This document shows, in pieces, positions 15,213 to 22,070 of a stretch of 22,070 nucleotides of DNA. The position numbers and the translations under genes are program-made. This DNA comes from Bacteroidota bacterium (GTDB lineage Bacteria; Bacteroidota; Ignavibacteria; UBA10030): NCBI GenBank assembly GCA_003519375.1, contig DOWV01000257.1, forward strand, positions 1-22,070, written 5' to 3'. Below the pieces are notes generated by a model. It was given only the letters and a program-made list of their open reading frames with translations. It searched no databases and had not been told where the DNA came from. Within the stretch, counting starts at the first letter, position 1; each line of letters starts with the position of its first letter.

Positions 15213-16259
15213 ATGAACACACGATACGAACAAGCGCTGAACTGTCAACAGCCTGACCGGGTTCCGTTCCTGCCGGCAATCTACGAGCACAAGGCCTGGT
15301 TCGTCGGCAAGACACCGTCAGACGTTTGCCGTGATCCGAAGCTTTTGACTGCGGCGCTCCTTGCGGAGTATGAGCGCGTAAAACCGGACGCACTCACCAT
15401 TGGTGTCGATATCTACAATGTTGAGGCCGAAGCCGTCGGCTGCAAAGTGACATACTACGACGAGGGCAACAACTCAGTGCCCTCCATCGGCCACGAGGGT
15501 GCAATCTTGCAGGGATCGGATGATGTGACATCCCTGAGACTGCCGGATCCCCGGATGGACGGGCGAATGCCCCTCTTCATTGAAGCGGCGAAAGCAATGG
15601 TGAAAATTCTTGGCAAGGAGATCCCGTTGCGGGGGGCCGTCTCAGGGCCTTTTTCGCTCGCGGCGCATCTCGCCGGACCGCAGAAGCTCTTCCTGCTTAC
15701 GATGATGCAGCCGGGAATCGTCAAAGAACTTCTCGGTTTTGCGGCGGAAGTTATCAAACTGTACGGAAACGCGTTCATTGAGGCGGGATGCGGTGTGGTG
15801 ATGTTTGACTCGTTTGCCTCGTCCGATCTGCTTCCCCCGGAGATGTACCGGGAGCTTGTCCTCCCCCCGACTCGGGGAATCGTGGATCATTTTCATCAAA
15901 AGGGTGCCCGCAATATTCCGTTGATCATTGGCGGCAACACAACTTCATTGCTCGAGGCATACCTTGGCACCGGTGCTAATAACATCCTGTGCGATGTTAA
16001 AGCGGACCCACAGGAGTTTCTGAAACGATGTTCAGCAATGAAGAAGGCGTTTCGGCGGAATCTTGACTCGGCCCTCTTCCTCGAATCCTCACCCGCCGAC
16101 ATCAAGAATCGGGCGATGCGGAGCCTGGAAGAATCAAACAGCTATCCCGGCTACATCCTTGGCACCGGCGTGCTGGCTTATGGAACGCCGCTCACGCATA
16201 TCGCCGCCGTCCGTGAGGCAATCGATGAGTATGAACGGGCTCCGGCGGCCGGGCAGTGA
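15213..16259 (+). CDS. URO-D/MtaA-family methyltransferase-like protein without the zinc HxC motif
   Basis: A 348-residue protein of the uroporphyrinogen decarboxylase fold, in the branch of MtaA/MtbA/CmuA corrinoid methyltransferases rather than heme-making HemE. I start it at ATG 15213. GGAGA lies only two bases upstream, and a TTG at 15204 is a possible alternative. In thiol-methylating members a His-x-Cys motif before Gly-Asn-Thr, plus a C-terminal Cys, bind zinc. Here the matching segment is PLIIGGNT (236-243), with Ile238 and Gly240 at the His and Cys positions. The C-terminal segment GTGVLAYGTP lacks the third Cys. Next to a corrinoid protein and an MtaB homologue, a methyl-transfer role is likely. 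The acceptor may not be a zinc-activated thiol, or the protein may act as a methyl-donor-side enzyme. Confidence 0.75.
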   Translation: MNTRYEQALNCQQPDRVPFLPAIYEHKAWFVGKTPSDVCRDPKLLTAALLAEYERVKPDALTIGVDIYNVEAEAVGCKVTYYDEGNNSVPSIGHEGAILQGSDDVTSLRLPDPRMDGRMPLFIEAAKAMVKILGKEIPLRGAVSGPFSLAAHLAGPQKLFLLTMMQPGIVKELLGFAAEVIKLYGNAFIEAGCGVVMFDSFASSDLLPPEMYRELVLPPTRGIVDHFHQKGARNIPLIIGGNTTSLLEAYLGTGANNILCDVKADPQEFLKRCSAMKKAFRRNLDSALFLESSPADIKNRAMRSLEESNSYPGYILGTGVLAYGTPLTHIAAVREAIDEYERAPAAGQ

Positions 16260-16310
16260 CCTGGTCGGCAGTTTAAACCACGGCAAGGGAAAATTTCGGT
16301 AAAACGAACC

Positions 16311-16952
16311 ATGAAGGAACTACAGGATCTTGCCCTGTACCTGGAGCAGGGCCAGGCACAAAAAGTCATCGCCCTCACCGAGCAATTGCTTGCCGCGTCC
16401 ATCTCGCCGCAGCGCATTCTCAACGACGGTCTCATTGCCGGCATGGCCGCCGTGGGAGAGAAGATGCGGAACGGCGACATGTATCTGCCTGAGGTTCTCC
16501 AATCGGCAGGAGCGATGCAGGCTTCGCTGAAAATCCTGAAACCCCACCTCGCGAGGGAAGGAGCGCAGTCCCGCGGAAGAGTTCTCATGGGGACCGTCAA
16601 AGGCGATATGCATGATATCGGGAAGAATCTCGTCGGGATCATGCTGCAGGGCGCCGGGTTTGAAATCGTCGACCTGGGCGTAAATATCCCACCCGAGAAA
16701 TTTGTCGAAGCGATCAAAACTCATCAGCCGTCGATCGTAGCGCTTTCGGCAATGCTCACCACGACCATGCTGAACATGAAATCAACGATTGACTCTGTTC
16801 GCCTTGCCGGATTGAGCTCGTATGTAAAAATTATCATAGGCGGTGCGCCCGTAAACCAGGGTTATGCCGATCAAATCGGTGCTGACGGCTATGCCCGGGA
16901 TGCAGTTCTTGCGGTGGACAAAGTGAAGCAGCTTCTCGGGATATCAGCGTAA
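16311..16952 (+). CDS. Methyltransferase corrinoid-binding protein (MtaC/MtbC type)
   Basis: A 213-residue B12-binding shuttle protein. An N-terminal helical cap domain (about residues 1-90, with GLIAGMAAVGEKMRNGDMYLPEVL) precedes a Rossmann-like B12 domain. The base-off/His-on motif DxHxxG is intact (Asp99, His101, Gly104 in GDMHDIGKNL), so His101 should be the lower cobalt ligand. LSAMLTTTM (Ser146) and IIIGGAPV are the other nucleotide-loop motifs. Family members carry a methyl group as methyl-Co(III) between a substrate-specific methyltransferase and an acceptor methyltransferase. The gene lies between a URO-D-family gene and an mtaB homologue, which start 51 and 12 to 15 bases away. No cobalamin riboswitch is visible in the short leader. 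Confidence 0.92.
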   Translation: MKELQDLALYLEQGQAQKVIALTEQLLAASISPQRILNDGLIAGMAAVGEKMRNGDMYLPEVLQSAGAMQASLKILKPHLAREGAQSRGRVLMGTVKGDMHDIGKNLVGIMLQGAGFEIVDLGVNIPPEKFVEAIKTHQPSIVALSAMLTTTMLNMKSTIDSVRLAGLSSYVKIIIGGAPVNQGYADQIGADGYARDAVLAVDKVKQLLGISA

Positions 16953-16955
16953 GAC

Positions 16956-16961
16956 AAGGAG
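16956..16961 (+). promoter_or_regulatory. Ribosome binding site of the mtaB-like gene, upstream of tandem GTG codons
   Basis: AAGGAG ends three bases before a GTG at 16965 and six bases before a second GTG at 16968. The spacing favours 16968, making the protein one residue shorter than the 16965 reading. No ATG start is available near the conserved N-terminus. Confidence 0.6.
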
Positions 16962-16964
16962 CGA

Positions 16965-18341
16965 GTGGTGCGACACACATTTCAGACGCTGGCAATACCC
17001 AGCCGTGCGGGTCTAATGTTCGGGCGTTCGCCGAGGCCGGTTACGTGCGGCTTTGGTCTTACACTCGGAAATGGTGCAGTCTTCCCCGAGTTGAATTTCA
17101 CACTACCGACGATGGCACTAGATGAAGCCAATTGGACGGCCGTGGTGGCACAATATGAAGAGATCGGATCAATGATCGAGCGCGCGGCTCCGCGGCTGAA
17201 GCTGCCTGGATTGGTTGCTGAGTTTGAACTCCTGCCGCCGATGACAGAACATCCGTCATGGGGAGCTCAAATCACGGGGATCCTGCACCAGCATCTCAAG
17301 AAACTGTATGAAGAGCATGGAATTCCCTGTGCATTGCGCGTGACGCCGACGGATATCCGTGACGTGACGAAACCACCGGCACTCCGGTCCGGAAAACCCC
17401 TCGATCAGCTGCTGCAATCGTTTCGTGAATGTGGATCATCAGGCGCTCATATTCTGTCCATCGAGTCTGTCGGAGGCAAGGAAGTACACGATGAAGCGCT
17501 CCTCTATGGCGACATCGACGGGATTATCTTCGCCCTGGGTGTCCTTGCACCGAGGGATGTGACCTTTTTGTGGGAACGGATTGTAGAGATTTGTTCGAAG
17601 GCGCATGTCGTTCCAGGTGGTGACTCGGCATGTGGTTTTGCGAATACGGCGATGCAGCTGGCCGGACAAGGAATGTTACCCGAAGTTCTCGCGGCGGTTA
17701 TCAGAGCAGCGAGCGCAGTTCGCAGCCTGGCGGCATTCGAATGCGGCGCTGTTGGTCCCTCAAAAGACTGTGCCTATGAAGGCCCCGTCATCAAAGCCAT
17801 AACCGGAGTTCCCATAGCTATGGAGGGAAAATCAGCCAGTTGCGCGCATTTCAGCCCGGTGGGAAACGTTGCTGCTGCGATGTGCGACCTTTGGAGCAAT
17901 GAGTCCGTGCAGAACGTCCGGCTTCTCTCGGGGTCGGCCCCGGAAGCATATCTCGAGCTCCTTGCGTATGATTGCCGTTTGTTCAATGCAGCCCTTCAAT
18001 CCGGCTCCGGTTCAGAGTATCAGCAGCTTCTTGTTGATTCCGATGCTCGCCTGAGCCCCCAGGCGTTTGTACTGACTCCCGCAGCGACGACGAGAATCGC
18101 ATCGGCAATTGTCGGGCACAAGAACCACTACGGGATGACGCTTGCCGCTGCGAAGGAAGCCGTCGCGCTTCTGGAAGAGGCCAGAGCCAGCGAAGAACTT
18201 ACGATGAATGTTCGTGAGATCGAATGGCTGGCAAGAATTTCGGAATCACTGGAAGCTCTTCCGTCCGATGAAGGGCGGATAATTTCACTTATGCAGGAAC
18301 GCTACGGCCATCTTTTCTCTCACGAAAGTTATGGTCTTTGA
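16965..18341 (+). CDS. mtaB: Methanol:corrinoid methyltransferase-like protein (MtaB homologue)
   Basis: A 458-residue protein (457 if the second GTG is used) matching archaeal and acetogen MtaB along its whole length, including HPSWGAQ, IPCALRVTPTDIRD, SIESVGGKEVHDE, GGDSACGFANTAM, GAVGPSKDCAYE and AITGVPIAMEGKSASCAH. The three zinc ligands known from Methanosarcina MtaB (Glu164, Cys220, Cys269) correspond to Glu167, Cys223 and Cys269 here. MtaB binds methanol through zinc and moves its methyl group to cob(I)alamin on MtaC. The corrinoid protein just upstream is the expected partner. The MtaA role would fall to the URO-D-family gene, which has lost its zinc motif. A substrate other than methanol cannot be excluded. 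The start is GTG, with AAGGAG upstream. Confidence 0.9.
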   Translation: MVRHTFQTLAIPSRAGLMFGRSPRPVTCGFGLTLGNGAVFPELNFTLPTMALDEANWTAVVAQYEEIGSMIERAAPRLKLPGLVAEFELLPPMTEHPSWGAQITGILHQHLKKLYEEHGIPCALRVTPTDIRDVTKPPALRSGKPLDQLLQSFRECGSSGAHILSIESVGGKEVHDEALLYGDIDGIIFALGVLAPRDVTFLWERIVEICSKAHVVPGGDSACGFANTAMQLAGQGMLPEVLAAVIRAASAVRSLAAFECGAVGPSKDCAYEGPVIKAITGVPIAMEGKSASCAHFSPVGNVAAAMCDLWSNESVQNVRLLSGSAPEAYLELLAYDCRLFNAALQSGSGSEYQQLLVDSDARLSPQAFVLTPAATTRIASAIVGHKNHYGMTLAAAKEAVALLEEARASEELTMNVREIEWLARISESLEALPSDEGRIISLMQERYGHLFSHESYGL

Positions 18342-18430
18342 GAAGTTGCTCTGAACAATTCCGGGATTCACCCAACCCTCGTCCGATTTTGTTTCGTATC
18401 CATGAATGAGACCCACTTGAAAGGTGCATT

Positions 18431-20764
18431 ATGCCGACAATTGTAGAAACATTAGGTCAAGCAAAAGCCATCCTGACAACTTCAACCGCCCAGGTCGAAC
18501 AAACTGTTGCCCACGAACTTCTGACTCTTCTCGGAGGACGCGCGGACATCAAGCGCTCATCCGGACTCAGTGCTCCGGCCGGAAGCATCAGGCTGGCGGT
18601 GGTCCAGGAAAAATCGAAGTGGTCGTCGGTCCACCCGGCCCTCGACAGTCAGAAAGAATGGATGATGGTTCGGGCAAAAAACGGCGGAGGGATAGAAATT
18701 CTCGCTTCACGACCCCACCTTCTCTATTACTTGTACACAATTCTGACAGAGGATTGGAAGGGGCTTGACATCGGAGAGTTTGAAAAAGGAAAGATCACTC
18801 ATCCGACATTCAAGAATCTTCGTCCCGCCTATGATGTTTTCCTGACACAGCACGCTCGCACAGTAAGAAACTTCAATCGGGAAGAGCACATCCGCAATCT
18901 CGCCCGAATGGGATTCTCCCATGTGGAAGCCAACGGTCTGGCATTTGCTGTTCCGTTTGAGCGGGGTCCGCAGGGCGAACTGCTTCACCGATTCTACACC
19001 TACTGCCCTTCTCTTGATCAGTTTGTTTCAAGCAAGCTGAATAAAGGCACCTATGACGATGACTACCTGCAGGCAAACCTGAATTTCCTCAGGACCAACG
19101 CTGAACTGGGACAAAAATACGGACTCACGCCGGGCCTGGTGTGCTTCGAACCGCGTTCGGTGCCGGACAACCTCCTGCAAAAGTATCCGATGCTGCGAGG
19201 TGCACGCGTTGATCATCCCATCAGAAGCTGGCACCCTCGTTACAACCTCTCGATTGCTCACCCCGTGGTCCGGGATCACTACGCCGAAATGATGGAAAAA
19301 ATCGTGAAGGAAGTACCGTCTCTGGAGTACATCTCCATCTGGTCGAATGACAGCGGAGCCGGCTTCGAGTATACCAGTTCTCTCTACGTCGGTCGTAATG
19401 GCGGCGGCTACGTCATTCGGGAATGGAAAGGGGATACGGAAATTGCAGAGTCGGCGGCGAACAACCTTGTTCGGTTCCTCCGCATTCTCCGTGATGCAGG
19501 AAGAAAAGTCAATCCCAAATTCCGCACGTTGATACGACTCGAGCCCTTCTGGGCTGAGCATGAGTACATCTGGAAACAGCTCGGTGACGGTCTTGATGTC
19601 GAGGTATCATCGTTGGTGACGAAAGGGTGGAAGCTGGCCTATCAGCATCCGAAATACAAGGAAGCGCGCGAAATTCATGGGACCGCTCTTCACAATCAGT
19701 TTGTCGATGCTGAAAAGCCGATCATCGAAGAACTTCGGAAGAAGAAGGCGGAGGCCGACGTGTACTTCAGCCCCGGCACAATCTGGAATCACGAACCATT
19801 ACTTGGCATTCCGTTCCCGTCGCTGGTCTTCGACAAGCTCAAGGACCTGGCCAAACAGGGTGTCACAACGCCATGCTACAACGGAAGCGCGACACCGCCT
19901 TCCTTCGCCCCCTACAATATCAATCAGGAGCTTGTGCGGGCGTTCCAGGCCGACGGAAAGCTCGATCTTGACGCGTTCATGCACCAGAAAGCAGCAGAGT
20001 GGATCGGCGACGATCTTGCGGCGGATCTCGTGAAAGTCTGGAGATATTCAGACGAAGCATACCGGTCCTTCCCGCTTCCCATCTGGATCTACTCATCGTG
20101 GAGCGTGTGGTACCGAATTTCGACAAGGCCCATTGTGCCCAATATCGAGGCGATTTCGGAAGAAGATCGGAGTTACTATGAACAATTCCTCCTTGCCACG
20201 TCCCACAATCGCTGCAGAATTGACTTCCGGTACGATGTCGGTTTTGACCTTGTCGATCCGGCGCATGCACACCACTGCCTCGGCCTGATCAACCGCGACC
20301 TCTTCCCGCAGATGGAAGCCGCACTCAAATTGCTCAAGACAATGAAGGCGCGCGCAAACTCCGATGCTGCCCAGGCTTGCGTTCAGGATACGTACGACCG
20401 GATGCGGGCGCTGTACTGTTGGTATCGATCCCAGCGTAACGTGACGGCGTGGGTGGCGGGCGTCCACAGTTACATTGAGACAACCAACTCGAAGGTCAAG
20501 AAAGAATCACGGAAGCTCTTGCGAGAAATGGTTCTGGATGAAATCGAGAATACGCGGGATCTCCTGAATCTTTGGGAGACATCGAAAACCAATTGGATGA
20601 TTCTCTCGGATGTCGGCGAAACCACGTTCATCTATTATAAGAACTTTGGGGAGCAGTTGAAGCGGAAGATCGCGCTGATGAAGGGTCACGAAAACGACGA
20701 GCCATACGTGGATCCGAATTTCCAGTGGAGAGTCCCCGGATTTACCGACGCTCCGGCAACATGA
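18431..20764 (+). CDS. Large cytoplasmic glycoside-hydrolase-like protein (GH67/GH20-type layout)
   Basis: A 777-residue protein without a signal peptide. About the first 110 residues look like the small alpha/beta domain found before the barrel in GH20/GH67/GH84-type enzymes (HELLTLLGG, a strand segment RLAVVQE, then SRPHLLYYLYTIL). A TIM-barrel-like section follows (THPTFKNLRPAYDVFL, MGFSHVEANG), with candidate acidic residues Asp307 in IWSNDSGAG and Glu371 in RLEPFWAEHEY. The C-terminal 200 residues are helical. I cannot name a CAZy family or substrate; alpha-glucuronidase or hexosaminidase-like activity on an imported oligosaccharide is a guess from architecture. ATG 18431 follows AAGGTG. 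The 89-base gap before it is the widest inside the right-hand run and shows no hairpin. Confidence 0.6.
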   Translation: MPTIVETLGQAKAILTTSTAQVEQTVAHELLTLLGGRADIKRSSGLSAPAGSIRLAVVQEKSKWSSVHPALDSQKEWMMVRAKNGGGIEILASRPHLLYYLYTILTEDWKGLDIGEFEKGKITHPTFKNLRPAYDVFLTQHARTVRNFNREEHIRNLARMGFSHVEANGLAFAVPFERGPQGELLHRFYTYCPSLDQFVSSKLNKGTYDDDYLQANLNFLRTNAELGQKYGLTPGLVCFEPRSVPDNLLQKYPMLRGARVDHPIRSWHPRYNLSIAHPVVRDHYAEMMEKIVKEVPSLEYISIWSNDSGAGFEYTSSLYVGRNGGGYVIREWKGDTEIAESAANNLVRFLRILRDAGRKVNPKFRTLIRLEPFWAEHEYIWKQLGDGLDVEVSSLVTKGWKLAYQHPKYKEAREIHGTALHNQFVDAEKPIIEELRKKKAEADVYFSPGTIWNHEPLLGIPFPSLVFDKLKDLAKQGVTTPCYNGSATPPSFAPYNINQELVRAFQADGKLDLDAFMHQKAAEWIGDDLAADLVKVWRYSDEAYRSFPLPIWIYSSWSVWYRISTRPIVPNIEAISEEDRSYYEQFLLATSHNRCRIDFRYDVGFDLVDPAHAHHCLGLINRDLFPQMEAALKLLKTMKARANSDAAQACVQDTYDRMRALYCWYRSQRNVTAWVAGVHSYIETTNSKVKKESRKLLREMVLDEIENTRDLLNLWETSKTNWMILSDVGETTFIYYKNFGEQLKRKIALMKGHENDEPYVDPNFQWRVPGFTDAPAT

Positions 20765-20861
20765 TTAGCACACAGACGACACTGATGAAACAAGATTGCC
20801 ACTGACAAATAGTCTTGAATCTATGTGGATCAGTAACATCTGTGTATTCAGTGTGCTAATC
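20763..20861. repeat. Imperfect palindromic intergenic repeat with 11-bp inverted ends
   Basis: GATTAGCACAC (20763-20773) and GTGTGCTAATC (20851-20861) are perfect inverted copies enclosing a 99-base element that fills the whole gap between the glycoside-hydrolase-like gene and the glycerate kinase. Partial internal symmetry continues, for example CACTGATG on the left against CATCTGTGTA on the right. The left end overlaps the TGA stop of the upstream gene. It resembles a dispersed family rich in CACTGAT / ATCAGTG words that I associate with intergenic repeats of environmental bacteria, which needs confirmation by search. There is no ORF inside. Possible roles are a bidirectional terminator-like fold, an mRNA stabiliser, or a MITE/REP-like element. 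Confidence 0.65.
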
Positions 20862-20880
20862 TATGATTTGGCCACGGGTC

Positions 20881-22026
20881 ATGTCGAAAACTATCCTTAT
20901 AGCCCCGGATTCGTTCAAAGGATCTCTCACAGCCGGAGAAGCTGCTGATGCGATGGAGCGTGGAGTTCGCGGATTCTTTCCGGATGCGATCGTGATCCGT
21001 CATCCGATCGCAGATGGCGGAGAGGGACTGGTCAGCATCGTCACGCCGGTTCTGGGTGGCACGATGATGACGACGAACGTGAGCGGACCGCTGCCCGGCC
21101 AGAGTGTCCAGGCGAGGTGGGGGTACGTGGCGGAGCGATCGCTTGCTATCATCGAGATGGCGGAGGCGGCAGGCCTGCCGCTGGTACCGCAGGAAAGGCG
21201 TGATCCAAAGATCACAACAACCTATGGCGTTGGTCAACTTATCCTTGCTGCGCTCGATGCCGGAGCGAGCTCCATACTCCTTGGAATCGGCGGAAGTGCA
21301 ACGAATGACGGCGGCGCGGGGATGGCGGAAGCGCTTGGTGTGAGGTTTCTCGATGCCGATGGAAACCAGATCAAGAGGGGAGGAGCGGCGCTCCAGGACC
21401 TGGCAAAGCTCGATGCTTCCGGCAAGGACTCCCGGCTCGATCGCACAACAATCATGGTTGCGTGCGATGTGCAGAACCCTCTCTGCGGATCACAAGGAGC
21501 TTCAGCCGTCTACGGCCCTCAGAAGGGAGCATCGCAGACAGATGTGCGCGTACTGGATCGTGCGCTTGAACGTTATGCCTCGATTATCCGCGCGTCAACA
21601 AGCATCGATGTTCTGACATTGCCCGGAGGTGGTGCAGCCGGCGGGCTTGGCGCCGGACTCGTCGCCTTCTGCGGCGGGACGTTGAAACGGGGAATTGATC
21701 TGGTTCTGGATATAACGCGATTTGACGATCAGGTTCGGAAGGCAGATCTGCTCATCACCGGCGAGGGGAGAATCGACAGTCAGGTGAAGTTTGGCAAAGC
21801 CCTCTCAGGTGTGATTGGGGCGGCGCGGAAGCACAGGATTCCGGCTCTTGCAGTCGTTGGTGGAGTCGAAGGACCTCGCGGGGTTTTTGTGAATGATGAA
21901 TTCCTGACGGACCTTGAGTCTCTCGTGGACAAACATACCTCTGTCGAGACCGCGATGAAGGGAGCGTCAAAACTCGTGGCGGAGAAGACGGGACTGTTGC
22001 TTCGACGGTATTTTAGTCGTACCTAA
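20881..22026 (+). CDS. Glycerate kinase, GarK/GlxK family
   Basis: A 381-residue kinase of the GarK/GlxK family, which phosphorylates D-glycerate (usually to 2-phosphoglycerate). Signatures are APDSFKGSLTAGEAA at the N-terminus, PIADGGEGL, GIGGSATNDGGAGMAEALG, and PGGGAAGGLGAGL in the second half. The length is normal. I choose ATG 20881 because it begins right at the conserved strand. An in-frame ATG at 20863 adds six residues that abut the upstream repeat and is less likely; no strong RBS supports either. The gene could channel glycerate from sugar-acid or uronate breakdown into lower glycolysis. It is separated from the rest by the palindromic repeat and may be transcribed on its own. Confidence 0.92.
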   Translation: MSKTILIAPDSFKGSLTAGEAADAMERGVRGFFPDAIVIRHPIADGGEGLVSIVTPVLGGTMMTTNVSGPLPGQSVQARWGYVAERSLAIIEMAEAAGLPLVPQERRDPKITTTYGVGQLILAALDAGASSILLGIGGSATNDGGAGMAEALGVRFLDADGNQIKRGGAALQDLAKLDASGKDSRLDRTTIMVACDVQNPLCGSQGASAVYGPQKGASQTDVRVLDRALERYASIIRASTSIDVLTLPGGGAAGGLGAGLVAFCGGTLKRGIDLVLDITRFDDQVRKADLLITGEGRIDSQVKFGKALSGVIGAARKHRIPALAVVGGVEGPRGVFVNDEFLTDLESLVDKHTSVETAMKGASKLVAEKTGLLLRRYFSRT

Positions 22027-22048
22027 CGAACAACGAAGGTCGAAGCAT

Positions 22049-22070
22049 CCATTACTCCATTACTCCATTA
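22049..22070. repeat. Start of a short tandem repeat, unit about 8 bases, cut by the window edge
   Basis: After the glycerate kinase stop, the unit CCATTACT is repeated (roughly two and three-quarter copies) up to the last base of the window. The array may continue beyond it. Too little is visible to say whether it is a simple sequence repeat or part of a larger element. Confidence 0.5.

Noticed and set aside
15213..16259. Heme-biosynthesis uroporphyrinogen decarboxylase (HemE)
   Set aside because: The fold is shared, but the gene stands with a corrinoid protein and an MtaB homologue, there are no heme genes, and the sequence pattern is closer to the MtaA/MtbA branch.
18342..18430. Possible terminator or promoter in the 89-base gap before the large glycoside-hydrolase-like gene
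   Set aside because: I see no stable hairpin with a T tract and no convincing promoter boxes; only the RBS AAGGTG is supportable.

Overview
This is a gene-dense stretch of bacterial chromosome (or MAG contig). All 19 protein genes I can support lie on the + strand, and no gap between genes exceeds about 175 bases. I see no tRNA, rRNA, CRISPR array, transposase, transporter or transcription regulator. Several signs point to the Bacteroidota/Chlorobiota/Ignavibacteriota neighbourhood, at low to moderate confidence. GC content by eye is slightly above half. Two exported enzymes have signal peptides ending in A-x-S followed by Gln. Two short imperfect palindromic repeats sit between genes. The gene set (corrinoid methyltransferases, two-cluster ferredoxin, PreA-like reductase) suits an anaerobic or facultatively anaerobic heterotroph.

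Layout: (1) 4-828 is a DhnA/LacD-type class I aldolase, followed by a structured repeat (833-960). (2) 1004-4091 holds a Gfo/Idh/MocA oxidoreductase, a duplicated ferritin-like protein of the DUF455 type, and a small Rossmann-fold protein. (3) 4114-7924 holds an FAH-family hydrolase overlapping an N-acylamino-acid racemase/o-succinylbenzoate-synthase-type enolase, then a secreted GH3 beta-N-acetylhexosaminidase. (4) 7926-14218 is a very tight run: a dihydroorotate-dehydrogenase/PreA-like flavoprotein, a 2[4Fe-4S] ferredoxin, a cyclase/kynurenine-formamidase-family metallohydrolase, an M20 amidohydrolase, a ROK kinase and a secreted heparinase/alginate-lyase-like protein. The last four junctions are ATGA stop/start overlaps. 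(5) 14240-15166 is a 1-phosphofructokinase/LacC-type PfkB kinase. (6) 15213-18341 is a methyl-transfer module: a URO-D/MtaA-family protein, an MtbC/MtaC-type corrinoid protein, and a clear homologue of methanol:corrinoid methyltransferase MtaB with all three zinc ligands. (7) 18431-20764 is a large cytoplasmic glycoside-hydrolase-like protein, followed by a second palindromic repeat (20763-20861). (8) 20881-22026 is a glycerate kinase, and a short tandem repeat begins at the window edge.

The simplest overall reading is a catabolic island. Secreted GH3 and lyase-like enzymes would cut a glycan containing amino-sugar and/or uronate residues. Oxidoreductases, amidohydrolases and kinases would process the products, feeding 1-PFK/aldolase and glycerate-kinase steps. 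The surprise is the MtaABC-like module inside this context. The MtaB homologue has an intact zinc site, while the MtaA-like partner has lost the His-x-Cys...Cys zinc motif of the thiol-methylating family members. This suggests methyl capture from methanol or from a methyl group on the glycan, with a different methyl acceptor or a different division of labour. That functional link is inference; the gene identities come from motifs read directly in the translations.
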